Part shown: positions 8,008-15,481 of the stretch, in pieces
Layout of the letters: each line of letters starts with the position of its first letter
Numbering within the stretch: the first letter of the stretch is position 1
Assembly: GCA_025363575.1 (NCBI GenBank)
Contig: JANYDM010000074.1
Coordinates: forward strand, 1-18,007
DNA length: 18,007 nt
Source: Betaproteobacteria bacterium
GTDB taxonomy: Bacteria > Pseudomonadota > Gammaproteobacteria > Burkholderiales > SG8-41
Direction: 5' to 3'
Made by a program: the position numbers and the translations under genes
The notes under the pieces: generated by a model
Seen by the model: only the letters and a program-made list of their open reading frames with translations
Database searches by the model: none
Told to the model about the DNA's origin: nothing

Positions 8008-9135
8008 TTATGCGGCGCAGGCCAGCTGTGTGGCATCGCGCGCTTTGTTCGCGCCGTCCCAGATGCGCGACGGGATGCAGATCTGCCCTTCGAACAGCTT
8101 TCTGCAGGTGCGCAGCAGGTTAGCTTCGGCGAGTTCGAACTTGCCGCCGGCCTGGTGCGCGTAGACCTCGACGTCGAGCGTGCCGCCCGGATGCTCGATG
8201 GCGATGACCTGGCGCCCGTTGCCATTCAGTTTCGCGAGCTTGTACGCGACGGTCCCCGGAAGGATGCACGCCACGGCGAGCGCCATAGACCCGGTGACCG
8301 AATAGGTTGCATGGCAATTGAAAGGCACGAAATCGCGCGAGGCGACGGTGCCGCCCGCGCGCGGTGCGGCAACCAGCACCGGCTTTGGTATCACAAGCGC
8401 GCTGCAGTCACCCAGGCCCATGCGCTTGCCGGCTTCGACGCGGATTTTTTCCAGCCGCGAGATCAGCTTCGCGTCGGCATCGAGCTCGGCCTTGGATTCG
8501 TACCCTGTTTTGCCGACGGCTGCGGCAGGCACAATCACCATGGGCACTGCGACGTCAATGCACGTCACTTCGACGCCCTCGATTTCCTCGCTGGTATTGC
8601 CGGTGGGCACGAGCTTGCCGGTTTTGCTGCCCACGGTTCCTGCGAAGTTTTCCTTGACCGGCACCGCTGTCCCCGGCACGCCCGCGATTGCCGCATCGCC
8701 CTCGTACGTGACCTCGCCGCCCGGCGTACGCAAGATGACTTCTATCGTCGAGTTCGTGTTTATATTGAAAATGGCAATGCGCGTTTCCGGGTGGCGCGCT
8801 GCCACCAGCCCCATTTCGATTGCGAACGGACCTACCGCCGATAGCATGTTGCCGCAGTTGGCCGAATAGTCGACGACGTCGGATTCGGGATTGACTTGGA
8901 CGAACAGGTAGTCGACGTCCTTGCCCGGCCGCGAAGACTTCGACACTATGGCAATCTTGCTGGTCAGCGTTTCCGCGCCGCCGATGCCGTCGATCTGACG
9001 CTTATGCGGCGAGCCCATGGCCGCGAGCAGCACGGCATTCAGCGTTTTGCGGTCCGCCGGCAGATCGCACGCCAGTATCAGCGGGCCCTTCGACGTGCCG
9101 CCGCGATAAAGCGTCGCCGGAATGCGCGTGATCAC
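8008..9135 (-). CDS. PrpF-family isomerase (aconitate isomerase / oxalomesaconate tautomerase-like)
   Basis: This 375-residue protein has family signatures RGGTSKGPL (11-19), IDGIGGAETLTSKIAIV (48-64), DYSANCGNML (89-98) and IEHPGGTLDVEV. Lys60 and Cys94 are 34 residues apart, the same spacing as the Lys73/Cys107 pair I recall for Shewanella PrpF, so the active-site pair seems intact. PrpF-like enzymes move double bonds in unsaturated tricarboxylates (methylaconitate; oxalomesaconate in GalD-type members). The substrate should be an unsaturated polycarboxylate in the cytoplasm. The GTG start at 9135 lies 2 bases after the stop of the receptor gene, so the two are coupled, fitting uptake and metabolism of the same acid. 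Confidence 0.92.
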   Translation of the reverse strand: MITRIPATLYRGGTSKGPLILACDLPADRKTLNAVLLAAMGSPHKRQIDGIGGAETLTSKIAIVSKSSRPGKDVDYLFVQVNPESDVVDYSANCGNMLSAVGPFAIEMGLVAARHPETRIAIFNINTNSTIEVILRTPGGEVTYEGDAAIAGVPGTAVPVKENFAGTVGSKTGKLVPTGNTSEEIEGVEVTCIDVAVPMVIVPAAAVGKTGYESKAELDADAKLISRLEKIRVEAGKRMGLGDCSALVIPKPVLVAAPRAGGTVASRDFVPFNCHATYSVTGSMALAVACILPGTVAYKLAKLNGNGRQVIAIEHPGGTLDVEVYAHQAGGKFELAEANLLRTCRKLFEGQICIPSRIWDGANKARDATQLACAA

Positions 9136-9137
9136 GG

Positions 9138-10109
9138 CTATTCCATCCTTATATTGGCGCGCTTGATCACTTCGGCCCAGCGCGCGACGTCGTTTTGCAC
9201 AAAAGCGCCGAACTCGAGCGACGTCGTGCTGGGCCGCGCTTCCAGGCCTGCGCCAAAGAAGCGCTCTTTCGCATCCGATTGTACGACTGCTTTCGAGATC
9301 TCTAGCTGCAGCCGTTCAATGACAGGCTTCGGCGTGCCAGTGGGCGCTAACACTCCGTACCAGTTGTCCGCGACGAAATCCGCGACGCCTGCTTCCTTCA
9401 TCGTCGGCACGTCCGGCAGAAAAACCGACCTCGTGTTGCTGGCAACGCCAAGCGGGCGAATGCGATTGCCCTTGATGAGCGGCATCACCGCGGGCGCGGT
9501 CGCAAACATCACTTGCACGACGCCGCCCGCCAGGTCCACCGCGGCGGGACCGCTGCCTTTGTAGGGTACGTGGATCATTTTCGTGCCGGTGCGCAACAGG
9601 AACATTTCGCCCGCAAGATGCACGCTGCCGCCGGTTCCGCCCGAGCCGTAGTTGAGTTTGCCCGGTTCCGCCTTTGCAAGCGCGATGAGTTCGCGTACCG
9701 AAGTCGCCGCGACCGAGGGATGCACGACGGCGATGATGGGCGTCGTGGCGCCGAGCGAGACGGGCGCGAAATCCTTGAGCGGGTGATAACCGGGATCTTT
9801 ATACAAGCTGATACCGGTCGAGAAACCGGTGTCTGCCAGCAGGACAGTGTAGCCGTCCGACGGCGCGTGCGCGGTAAGCGCGGTCCCGATGTTCCCTGCG
9901 GCGCCGGGCCGGTTATCGACCACGACCTGCTGATGCATGGATTCGCTCAGCTTGGCCGCGATGATGCGGCCCGAGACGTCGGAACCGCCGCCGGGCGACC
10001 ACGGCACCACCATGCGGATCGGCTTATCGGGATAATCAGCAGCGACCGCATTGAACCCGGCTGTGCAAGCAACAACGAGCAAGCTAATGGACCATTGCAG
10101 ATGTCTCAT
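9138..10109 (-). CDS. Bug/TctC-family periplasmic solute receptor 3
   Basis: A 323-residue receptor with a signal peptide (SISLLVVACTAGFNAVAA), then YPDKPIRMVVPWSPGGGSD. Blocks include QQVVVDNRPGAAGN, SDGYTVLLADTG, HPLKDFAPVSL, HVPYKGSGP, LPDVPTMKEAG and NWYGVLAPTGTP. An AGGAAA ribosome-binding site lies 7 bases before the ATG at 10109. It is the first gene of the Bug-PrpF-GntR operon, so its ligand is probably the tricarboxylate handled by the PrpF-like enzyme. Transcription probably starts in the divergent region 10110-10243, where a TAGAAT -10 element on this strand and the GntR-type dyad are found. No TctA/TctB genes are nearby. Confidence 0.95.
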   Translation of the reverse strand: MRHLQWSISLLVVACTAGFNAVAADYPDKPIRMVVPWSPGGGSDVSGRIIAAKLSESMHQQVVVDNRPGAAGNIGTALTAHAPSDGYTVLLADTGFSTGISLYKDPGYHPLKDFAPVSLGATTPIIAVVHPSVAATSVRELIALAKAEPGKLNYGSGGTGGSVHLAGEMFLLRTGTKMIHVPYKGSGPAAVDLAGGVVQVMFATAPAVMPLIKGNRIRPLGVASNTRSVFLPDVPTMKEAGVADFVADNWYGVLAPTGTPKPVIERLQLEISKAVVQSDAKERFFGAGLEARPSTTSLEFGAFVQNDVARWAEVIKRANIRME

Positions 10110-10163
10110 GTGAATTTCCTGTCGATTTATTTATCAGCGGCGACCGATTTGCCATGAGCTGAC

Positions 10164-10192
10164 ATTCTAGCGCAACCTAGCTGTTCGGTATA
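10164..10192 (-). promoter_or_regulatory. Candidate promoter of the Bug-PrpF-GntR operon
   Basis: On the minus strand TAGAAT (10169-10164) makes a good -10 element. A 17-base spacer places the -35 position (TATACC, 10192-10187) inside the dyad at 10187-10201. The -35 match is poor. A bound regulator would cover it. Confidence 0.35.
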
Positions 10193-10201
10193 CCGTATAC
10201 C
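10187..10201. promoter_or_regulatory. Putative GntR/FCD operator, GGTATAC-C-GTATACC
   Basis: This is a perfect inverted repeat of 7-bp arms about one central base, in the divergent region between receptor 3 and the threonine-synthase-like gene. Short GTATAC-centred palindromes are typical of FCD-subfamily GntR operators, and such a regulator is encoded in the adjacent operon at 7210-7962. The site overlaps the -35 position of the minus promoter and lies just upstream of the -35 of the plus promoter, so one bound dimer could affect both directions. Confidence 0.55.
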
Positions 10202-10204
10202 ATT

Positions 10205-10233
10205 TTGTGTAACCTAATGTTATTATTTATATT
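10205..10233 (+). promoter_or_regulatory. Candidate sigma70 promoter of the threonine-synthase-like gene
   Basis: TTGTGT (10205-10210), a 17-base spacer and TATATT (10228-10233) predict transcription from about 10240, only a few bases before the ATG at 10244. The stretch 10217-10240 is strikingly AT-rich compared with the rest of the window. Confidence 0.45.
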
Positions 10234-10243
10234 TATACTCGTT

Positions 10244-11404
10244 ATGAGCTATCTGACAGCCATCGATATCGGCCCTGCCTCGCGCCCCGCCACTACCCTT
10301 GATTTTGCGGCGCCACCAGGCGTTTTTCCACTCGCGCGCTATGACCTGGCAAAAATTCGCGCCACTTTCAGCCGCGATGAAATTGCACGCGGACCTGCTT
10401 CCATATGGCGCTACTGGATGCTGCTGCCGCAAGATGATCCGGCATCCGCGATAACAATGGGCGAAGGCTTTACACCGCTCATCGATCTCAACTCGCTCGG
10501 CCACCAGAATTTATGGTTGAAGGACGAGGGCCAGAATCCGTCGGGCTCGTTCAAAGACCGGGGCGCAAGCGTGGGTCTCACGCGCTATCGTGATCTCGGC
10601 GTCAAAGCACTGGCATTGAACAGCACCGGCAACGCCAGTGCCGCCTGGGCGCTGTATGCCGCGCGCGCAGGTATTCAGTGCGCAAGTTTCCTGCCGGCCG
10701 ACGGCCAGGCATCGACGCGCAAGCAATGCAGCCTTTCCGGGGGCAGCGTGCGCGTCATCGACGTCGAAGACTGGGCCGATGTCGGCACATTGGTCGCGCA
10801 GGAATGCGCCAGACACGGCTGGCTCAACGTGTCCGCGCTGCGCGAGCCTTACCGCATCGAAGGCAAGAAAACACTCGCGTTCGAAATCGCTGAGCAATTC
10901 CAGTGGCGGCTGCCGAAAGTAGTTGTATTTCCTACCGGCGGCGGGCAAGGCGTGATTGCGCTCTACAAAGGCTTCCAGGAGCTGCGTGGGCTCGGCTGGA
11001 TTTCCGACCCGGACCCGAAGCTCGTGGTCACTCAGTACTCAGGCTGCGCGCCGGTGGCGAAGGCCTTTCAGGAAAACAAGCAGCAATGCGAGCCGTGGGG
11101 CGCCATCGACATCCTCGCGGGCGGTATGAAGTCGCCGAACCCGCTTTGCGGTCCAGCGTTACTTGCGACAATCCGCCGCACGCGAGGCACCGCAGTTGCA
11201 GTGACGAACGAAGAGGCGCTGGCTGCGCAAGCCGAAATGTGCCGGACGGCGGGATTGTTTATTTGCCCTGAAGTCGCGACCACGCTGGTCGGCATTCGCA
11301 AGGCAATCGCGACCGGCGCCATTGCGGAAAACGAAACCGCAGTGCTCATCGGCACGGCGACCGGCCTCAAGTCCCTGTCACACGTGCGCGACCCGCTGGT
11401 CTAG
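10244..11404 (+). CDS. Threonine-synthase-like PLP-dependent enzyme
   Basis: This 386-residue fold-type II PLP enzyme has GEGFTPL (73-79), the PLP lysine in NPSGSFKDRGAS (Lys104), NSTGNASAAWALYAARAG, and the phosphate-binding glycine loop PTGGGQGVIALYKGF. These are threonine synthase family features; genuine threonine synthases turn O-phosphohomoserine into threonine. Placement opposite a Bug-PrpF-GntR operon, with a possible shared operator, suggests a catabolic paralogue rather than the biosynthetic enzyme; that is inference. Start choice: the frame opens at a TTG (10205) and has ATG at 10217, but residues before 10244 are a Leu/Phe/Ile run translated from AT-rich promoter DNA. No Shine-Dalgarno sequence precedes 10244, consistent with a nearly leaderless mRNA. 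Confidence 0.88.
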   Translation: MSYLTAIDIGPASRPATTLDFAAPPGVFPLARYDLAKIRATFSRDEIARGPASIWRYWMLLPQDDPASAITMGEGFTPLIDLNSLGHQNLWLKDEGQNPSGSFKDRGASVGLTRYRDLGVKALALNSTGNASAAWALYAARAGIQCASFLPADGQASTRKQCSLSGGSVRVIDVEDWADVGTLVAQECARHGWLNVSALREPYRIEGKKTLAFEIAEQFQWRLPKVVVFPTGGGQGVIALYKGFQELRGLGWISDPDPKLVVTQYSGCAPVAKAFQENKQQCEPWGAIDILAGGMKSPNPLCGPALLATIRRTRGTAVAVTNEEALAAQAEMCRTAGLFICPEVATTLVGIRKAIATGAIAENETAVLIGTATGLKSLSHVRDPLV

Positions 11405-11413
11405 CGGCGCTCG

Positions 11414-11442
11414 CGCTCAGGCCTGCAGCAAATGCCTGAGCG
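11414..11442. terminator. Hairpin across the convergent gene ends
   Basis: CGCTCAGGC (11414-11422) pairs perfectly with GCCTGAGCG (11434-11442) around an 11-base loop. It lies 10 bases beyond the + gene stop and overlaps the last codons and stop (11417-11419) of the minus-strand PrpD-like gene. There is no T-run, so if it acts in termination it is not a textbook intrinsic terminator. Confidence 0.3.
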
Positions 11443-12892
11443 AGCGAACGTTGCCCACGCGCTCGATGTTCCAGATGGCTTTAACGAGTTCGTGGGCGCG
11501 CGTTTTACCCAGGATAGGCGCGCACAGATCGAACGCTTTCTCGCCGACTTCCTCGCGCGTCATCGGATTTTTTGAAGTGCCGCGCACTTCCGTGGTGTGA
11601 TGGCGCAGCATGCGGCCGTCGCGCAATGTCACCTCAACAATCGCCTGCCTGCTCGGCAGCGCGCGCTCGAGCTCGTCATCACCGACCGGTTCCACGCGCT
11701 TGCGCAGCTCGAGCACCTTCGGATCGTTCATGCGCTTGAAATCGTGCGCGGCCGCGAGCGAAGCGGTGCCATCGAGCAGCATGACGGCCATCATGTACTG
11801 CAGATTGATGTCGGGCATGCTACGGTCGTTGACGGTGCGCCGGCCCTGGTGCGAGATGCGCACCGTGACTTTCTCGACGTCGTCGGCCTTGAACTTGTTC
11901 GCTTTCATGAGCTCGTAGAGCGAATCGAGCGGCGCCTGGATCGGGCTGCCGACGGTCCAGCGCTTGATGTTCGTGTTGACGACTTCGAACGTCTCGCCGA
12001 GCCCGCGCGTGAGCTCCGCGGGATTCGTCTGCGGGCCGAAGGCGAAAAAGAAATTGCGCTCGCCCGCGAACGCATCGGCAATGCCCGACATGCCGGAAGC
12101 AACCATCGTCGCGGACGCCGCCCCATTGCGCGCGGGCAGCCCGCCGAACTGGAAGGCCTTTTCGACGTGCTCGCTGTCGCGCGCATAATTCGACAGCCCG
12201 CCCGCCTGCTGCGTCGTATATGACAACACGAAGCGCACCTGCTCGGCATCGAGCCGCGCAAGCGATGCGCACGCCGCGGCGGCGCCGAACATCGGGCCGA
12301 ACGAATGCGTACCGTGCCCGGCCTTCGAAAAATCGTAGCCGCCGAGCGCGAGCGACATGCGCGTGCCGATGTCATAGCCGAGCACGACCGCCCGCAGCAG
12401 CGCCGTGCCGCCAGCCTTCTCGCGCTCAGCCATCGCCAGCGCCGCAGGCACGATGCCGCAGCCGGGATGTGTCAGGGAAACCGCATGCGAATCGTCGGTC
12501 TCGTCGGCGTGGGCGAACATGCCGCCGGTCAACGCGGCATTGACCACCGAAGTGAGTATGCGCGTGCCCGGCACACTGGCCTCCGGATTGCCGCCCTGCA
12601 ATTTGAGATACGCGATCGCTTTTCTTCCCGCCAGCAAGCGCGAGCCCGAGATCATCGCCGCCAGCGTATCAAGCAGATGATGGCGCGCGGCTTCCGCCGC
12701 GATCTCGGGCAGCGTCCTGTGCGCCGCACCCACGATATAGTCGGCGACCGTGCGCATCACCGGTGAAACCTCGCCCGGCTTCGCCGCCGCTTCGTTCAAT
12801 TGCGCCCGCGCCGGCAAGTGCGCGGCCAGCGTCGCCGCGGCTATGCCCTTCAACAGCAGCCGCCGCTGCGGTGCAGATTCGCGTTCTTTCAT
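11417..12892 (-). CDS. MmgE/PrpD family protein with a Tat signal
   Basis: The 491-residue product is a MmgE/PrpD (2-methylcitrate dehydratase-like) protein. Signatures include HHLLDTLAAMISG, a MFAHADETDDSHAVSLTHPG block, GYDIGTRMSLALGG and SFGPMFGAAAACASLA. The N-terminus reads APQRRLLLKGIAAATLAAHLPA, a twin-arginine signal (Arg10-Arg11, followed by a hydrophobic run), so the protein is probably exported folded to the periplasm. Characterised PrpD enzymes are cytoplasmic. The ATG at 12892 is chosen because a GAGGGGG site precedes it and it starts the Tat signal; the frame upstream to 13174 is Arg-rich antisense of the membrane-protein gene. It lies 62 bases after the YihY-like gene on the same strand. 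Substrate unknown. Confidence 0.92.
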   Translation of the reverse strand: MKERESAPQRRLLLKGIAAATLAAHLPARAQLNEAAAKPGEVSPVMRTVADYIVGAAHRTLPEIAAEAARHHLLDTLAAMISGSRLLAGRKAIAYLKLQGGNPEASVPGTRILTSVVNAALTGGMFAHADETDDSHAVSLTHPGCGIVPAALAMAEREKAGGTALLRAVVLGYDIGTRMSLALGGYDFSKAGHGTHSFGPMFGAAAACASLARLDAEQVRFVLSYTTQQAGGLSNYARDSEHVEKAFQFGGLPARNGAASATMVASGMSGIADAFAGERNFFFAFGPQTNPAELTRGLGETFEVVNTNIKRWTVGSPIQAPLDSLYELMKANKFKADDVEKVTVRISHQGRRTVNDRSMPDINLQYMMAVMLLDGTASLAAAHDFKRMNDPKVLELRKRVEPVGDDELERALPSRQAIVEVTLRDGRMLRHHTTEVRGTSKNPMTREEVGEKAFDLCAPILGKTRAHELVKAIWNIERVGNVRSLRHLLQA

Positions 12893-12954
12893 GGCATTCC
12901 CCCTCTTGGATTTTTGAATTCTGATGAGTGCGCGGTTAATTGTCGGCAGCAGGT

Positions 12955-13860
12955 TTATGCGCCTTCGGTGCGCATGGGCACCGGATCCGGCGGCGGCCCG
13001 TCGACCTCGATGCGCTCGTATTCGGCGATGACCTGCGCGCCGAGCAACAATATCGTTGCGGCCACCTCGAAACTGAGCAAGACGATGATGGCCGTCGCAA
13101 GCGAACCGTAGACCACGCTCACCTGCGACAACGTGCTGAAATACCAGCCGAGTGCGTGGCGGATGATTTCCCACAGCACGGCCGCCGAGACGCCGCCGAT
13201 CAGCGCGTGCTGCGCCGGCAGCCTGCCGACCGGCATGAAATAGTAAATGGCCGAGATCAGCAATATCTCAGCGCCGAAAGCGATGACGTAAAGCACGAAC
13301 CGCGAGATACCGCTCAATGACCAGCTGTGGCCTAGTATATCGATATGCGTCCCTCCTATGCTCACCAGATCAGTCAGCACGAAAGTGCCCGCGAACAGCG
13401 CCGCGCCGATGACCACGATGTAGCCAAAAGGCAGGAGCAGCGAGACGAGGAAATGACGCCGCCGCTCGGCGACGCGGTGCAGAAAAATTACCGAGATGGC
13501 GTTCTCAAGCACCTTGAAGCCCAGCTGACTGAAGAACAGCATCGTGATAAGCAGCACCCAGCCGACGACATCGCGATGATCGAGGAAGGCGCTCAATTCC
13601 TCCACCACGGCCTCGCCCTCTCCGGGCACCACGTACTCAAGCGCGCGCCGCAGCGTCGCAAGCAGCAGTTCCTGATCGATCACGTGCGACAGCGCGATCA
13701 CCATCAGAATGAGCAGCGGCACGATGGAGAGCAACGCATAATAGGCGACCGCGCCCGCCAGCAGCAGCCCCTGATTGGCACTGAACCCCTTCAGCACTTG
13801 CAAAGTGAAAGCAAGCGGCCTCTTTATGACGTGGACGAGGCGCGGATTGAGCAGTTTCAT
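12955..13860 (-). CDS. YihY/BrkB-family inner-membrane protein
   Basis: This 301-residue membrane protein has about six hydrophobic segments (roughly residues 32-58, 98-125, 138-162, 186-208, 217-240 and 248-278). YihY/BrkB hallmarks are AYYALLSIVPLLI near the start, YYFMPVGRLPAQHALIGG, and YGSLATAIIVLLSFEVAATI near the end, followed by a short polar Pro-rich tail. The family was once called ribonuclease BN in error; its real function is unsettled (serum-resistance factor in Bordetella, suspected transporter). The stop is 62 bases before the PrpD-like start and the ATG is 46 bases after the ankyrin gene stop, so the three minus-strand genes may share a transcript, although nothing links their functions. 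Confidence 0.93.
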   Translation of the reverse strand: MKLLNPRLVHVIKRPLAFTLQVLKGFSANQGLLLAGAVAYYALLSIVPLLILMVIALSHVIDQELLLATLRRALEYVVPGEGEAVVEELSAFLDHRDVVGWVLLITMLFFSQLGFKVLENAISVIFLHRVAERRRHFLVSLLLPFGYIVVIGAALFAGTFVLTDLVSIGGTHIDILGHSWSLSGISRFVLYVIAFGAEILLISAIYYFMPVGRLPAQHALIGGVSAAVLWEIIRHALGWYFSTLSQVSVVYGSLATAIIVLLSFEVAATILLLGAQVIAEYERIEVDGPPPDPVPMRTEGA

Positions 13861-13906
13861 CAGCGCGTCATTTTAGCGCGTAGGCGCGGCGCGGGACCGC
13901 GCGGCG

Positions 13907-14902
13907 TCACCTTGCGGTATCGTGAAGCGCCGTGTGCGGGCGCGACTCGATGAACTGCATTTCCGCGCGTTCTTGCGACGGGTCGTGCCGGCTTGCTGTA
14001 ATGTTCATGCGCCTGGGCTGACGGGCAGCGACCGCGGCGGGCTTCATTTTCGCGACGTGCGCGAGGATGGCCCGGTACTCGCCGTCGGTCAGCTCGCGCT
14101 GTCTGCCTTCCGCGCGCGCAAGCCTGAGCTGCTGAAGGGTGTCTTCGACTTCCGGCGGCGCCGGCAACGGGTTGACGGGATCGCCCCAGCTGCCGCGCGG
14201 CTGCGTGGCCGCCTCTTCGAATTCTTTCTCCGACGTGACCATCTTTGCTATCGTCAGGTGCGAATAGCGCATTGCCCACGTCAATGCGTCTTCGCCGAGA
14301 TCGTTTTTGATGCTGCGCACGGCGCCGGCCTCGATCAGCATCGCGGCGATCTTTTCTCGTCCTTCGCGCGCGGCCATCATCAAGACGGTGGACCCGTTGG
14401 TCGATTTCCCGTTGACGTCGGCTTTTTTCTGAATGAGGAATTTTGCAAGGTCGTCGTGTCCCGCAAACGTCGCGTAATGCAGCGCGCTCCACTCCTTGCC
14501 CTCGCGACTGACCAGCGCGCCATGGTCGATCAGCCACCCTGCCGCTTCCAGCTTCCCCTTCCAGGCAGCATGCATCAATGCCTGTTCGTTAAACTGGTTG
14601 TTGCGATTGACGTCCGCGCCGTATTTGACGAAAAGCTCCATCATTCGAATGTCGCCGTGCGCCGCTGCGATCATCAATCCGGTGCCGACGCGGTCGCCTT
14701 CCATGTTGGGATCGACGCCAGCTTCCAGCCAGGAAGCCACGGTTCTGACATCGCCCTGCTCGACCCGGATGGCGAACAAAGTCGAATCCGGCGCGGCAGC
14801 AGCCATCGGGGCGCCAGGCATAACCAGAAGCAGCAGCGACGCGCACATCAGCGACCACGTGCGCCACGCATTGTTTCGCACAAATATCCGGTGTGTCTGC
14901 AT
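13907..14902 (-). CDS. Exported ankyrin-repeat protein
   Basis: The 331-residue protein begins with a long signal peptide (basic MQTHRIFVRNNAWRTW, then SLMCASLLLLVMPGAPMAAAA) and should be periplasmic. Residues about 40-215 hold five to six ankyrin repeats, recognisable by LMIAAAHGDIRMMELFVKYG, ADVNRN, LMHAAWKGKLEAAGWLIDHG, SALHYATFAGHDDLAKFLI and VLMMAAREGREKIAAMLIEAG. The C-terminal 110 residues are polar and Pro/Arg-rich, without a known domain. Ankyrin repeats mediate protein-protein contact; the partner is unknown. ATG 14902 is chosen over the frame start at 14941 because an AGGAG site precedes it and it begins the signal peptide. It diverges from the TonB-like gene with 100 bases between the starts. 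Confidence 0.9.
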   Translation of the reverse strand: MQTHRIFVRNNAWRTWSLMCASLLLLVMPGAPMAAAAPDSTLFAIRVEQGDVRTVASWLEAGVDPNMEGDRVGTGLMIAAAHGDIRMMELFVKYGADVNRNNQFNEQALMHAAWKGKLEAAGWLIDHGALVSREGKEWSALHYATFAGHDDLAKFLIQKKADVNGKSTNGSTVLMMAAREGREKIAAMLIEAGAVRSIKNDLGEDALTWAMRYSHLTIAKMVTSEKEFEEAATQPRGSWGDPVNPLPAPPEVEDTLQQLRLARAEGRQRELTDGEYRAILAHVAKMKPAAVAARQPRRMNITASRHDPSQERAEMQFIESRPHTALHDTAR

Positions 14903-14934
14903 CAATTTTGTCTCCTGATTGGTGTGTGGCGGCC

Positions 14935-14963
14935 TTGCCAAGCCATGCCTCGCAGCCTATTCT
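14935..14963 (+). promoter_or_regulatory. Candidate sigma70 promoter of the TonB-like gene
   Basis: TTGCCA (14935-14940) and TATTCT (14958-14963) are separated by exactly 17 bases and would start transcription at about 14970, 33 bases before the ATG at 15003. Confidence 0.45.
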
Positions 14964-15002
14964 GCGAACGGTCGCTTTGTCAAAGGGATATGTCCGGCTT
15001 TC

Positions 15003-15467
15003 ATGCGTAGCGTCATCTGGGTTGCGTTGTGCGCAAGCACGGCCGTGCACGCCGGGCTGATCGCATTTTTTCCCGCGGCAGGCGGGCGCGACCGCGCACC
15101 AAGCGCGGGCGCGCCGCGCGCAGTCATCAGTGCGCGCCTCAAGAATACGCTTGCGCCGCGCAAATCACTGCGCCAGCAATCCGCACACAACGGGCGCGCA
15201 CGCCACGCTTCTGCGTCGGCGCGCCAGCCGCGCGTCGACAATGCTACGCGATTTTATCCGCCGGAAGCCGTTGCCATGGGGCTGCAGGGCGAAACGATAT
15301 TGATGCTGCGCTATGGCGCCGACGGTGTGCTGATCGACGTCAGCATAGCGAAGAGCAGCGGGCACGCCATCCTCGACCAGGCCGCGCTGCGCGCCGCGCG
15401 CGCCACGCCGCGAGTAGCCGAAGGCCCTCGCGAAATGCTTTTCCCGGTGAAGTTCGAACTGCAATAA
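15003..15467 (+). CDS. Short TonB-like energy transducer protein
   Basis: This 154-residue protein has an N-terminal membrane anchor (SVIWVALCASTAVHAGLIAFF), a basic Ala/Arg-rich linker of about 60 residues, and a C-terminal TonB domain: FYPPEAVAMGLQGETILMLRYGADG, then VSIAKSSGHAILDQAALRAAR and a final PVKFEL. TonB proteins span the periplasm and pass proton-motive energy to outer-membrane receptors. This one is short, its linker lacks the usual Pro-Glu/Pro-Lys repeats, and no exbB/exbD or receptor gene is visible, so it may use ExbBD encoded elsewhere. ATG 15003 starts the anchor; the frame opens earlier at 14919 but that part overlaps the likely promoter. It converges on the amidohydrolase gene with a 14-base gap. 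Confidence 0.82.
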   Translation: MRSVIWVALCASTAVHAGLIAFFPAAGGRDRAPSAGAPRAVISARLKNTLAPRKSLRQQSAHNGRARHASASARQPRVDNATRFYPPEAVAMGLQGETILMLRYGADGVLIDVSIAKSSGHAILDQAALRAARATPRVAEGPREMLFPVKFELQ

Positions 15468-15481
15468 GTGTAATTTTCCGC

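Noticed and set aside
7762..8844. 360-residue + strand open frame
   Set aside because: Shadow of the GntR and PrpF-like genes on the minus strand; composition is that of antisense GC-rich DNA, with no domain.
12893..13174. N-terminal extension of the PrpD-like frame
   Set aside because: Arg/His-rich and antisense-like within the YihY-type gene in another frame; ATG 12892 has a strong ribosome-binding site and begins the Tat signal.
13880..13907. GC-rich hairpin between the ankyrin and YihY-type genes
   Set aside because: Stem of only about six pairs with a tiny loop and no T-run; common by chance in such GC-rich DNA.
13922..15010. 362-residue + strand open frame
   Set aside because: Antisense to the ankyrin-repeat gene, whose repeats, signal peptide and ribosome-binding site are clear.
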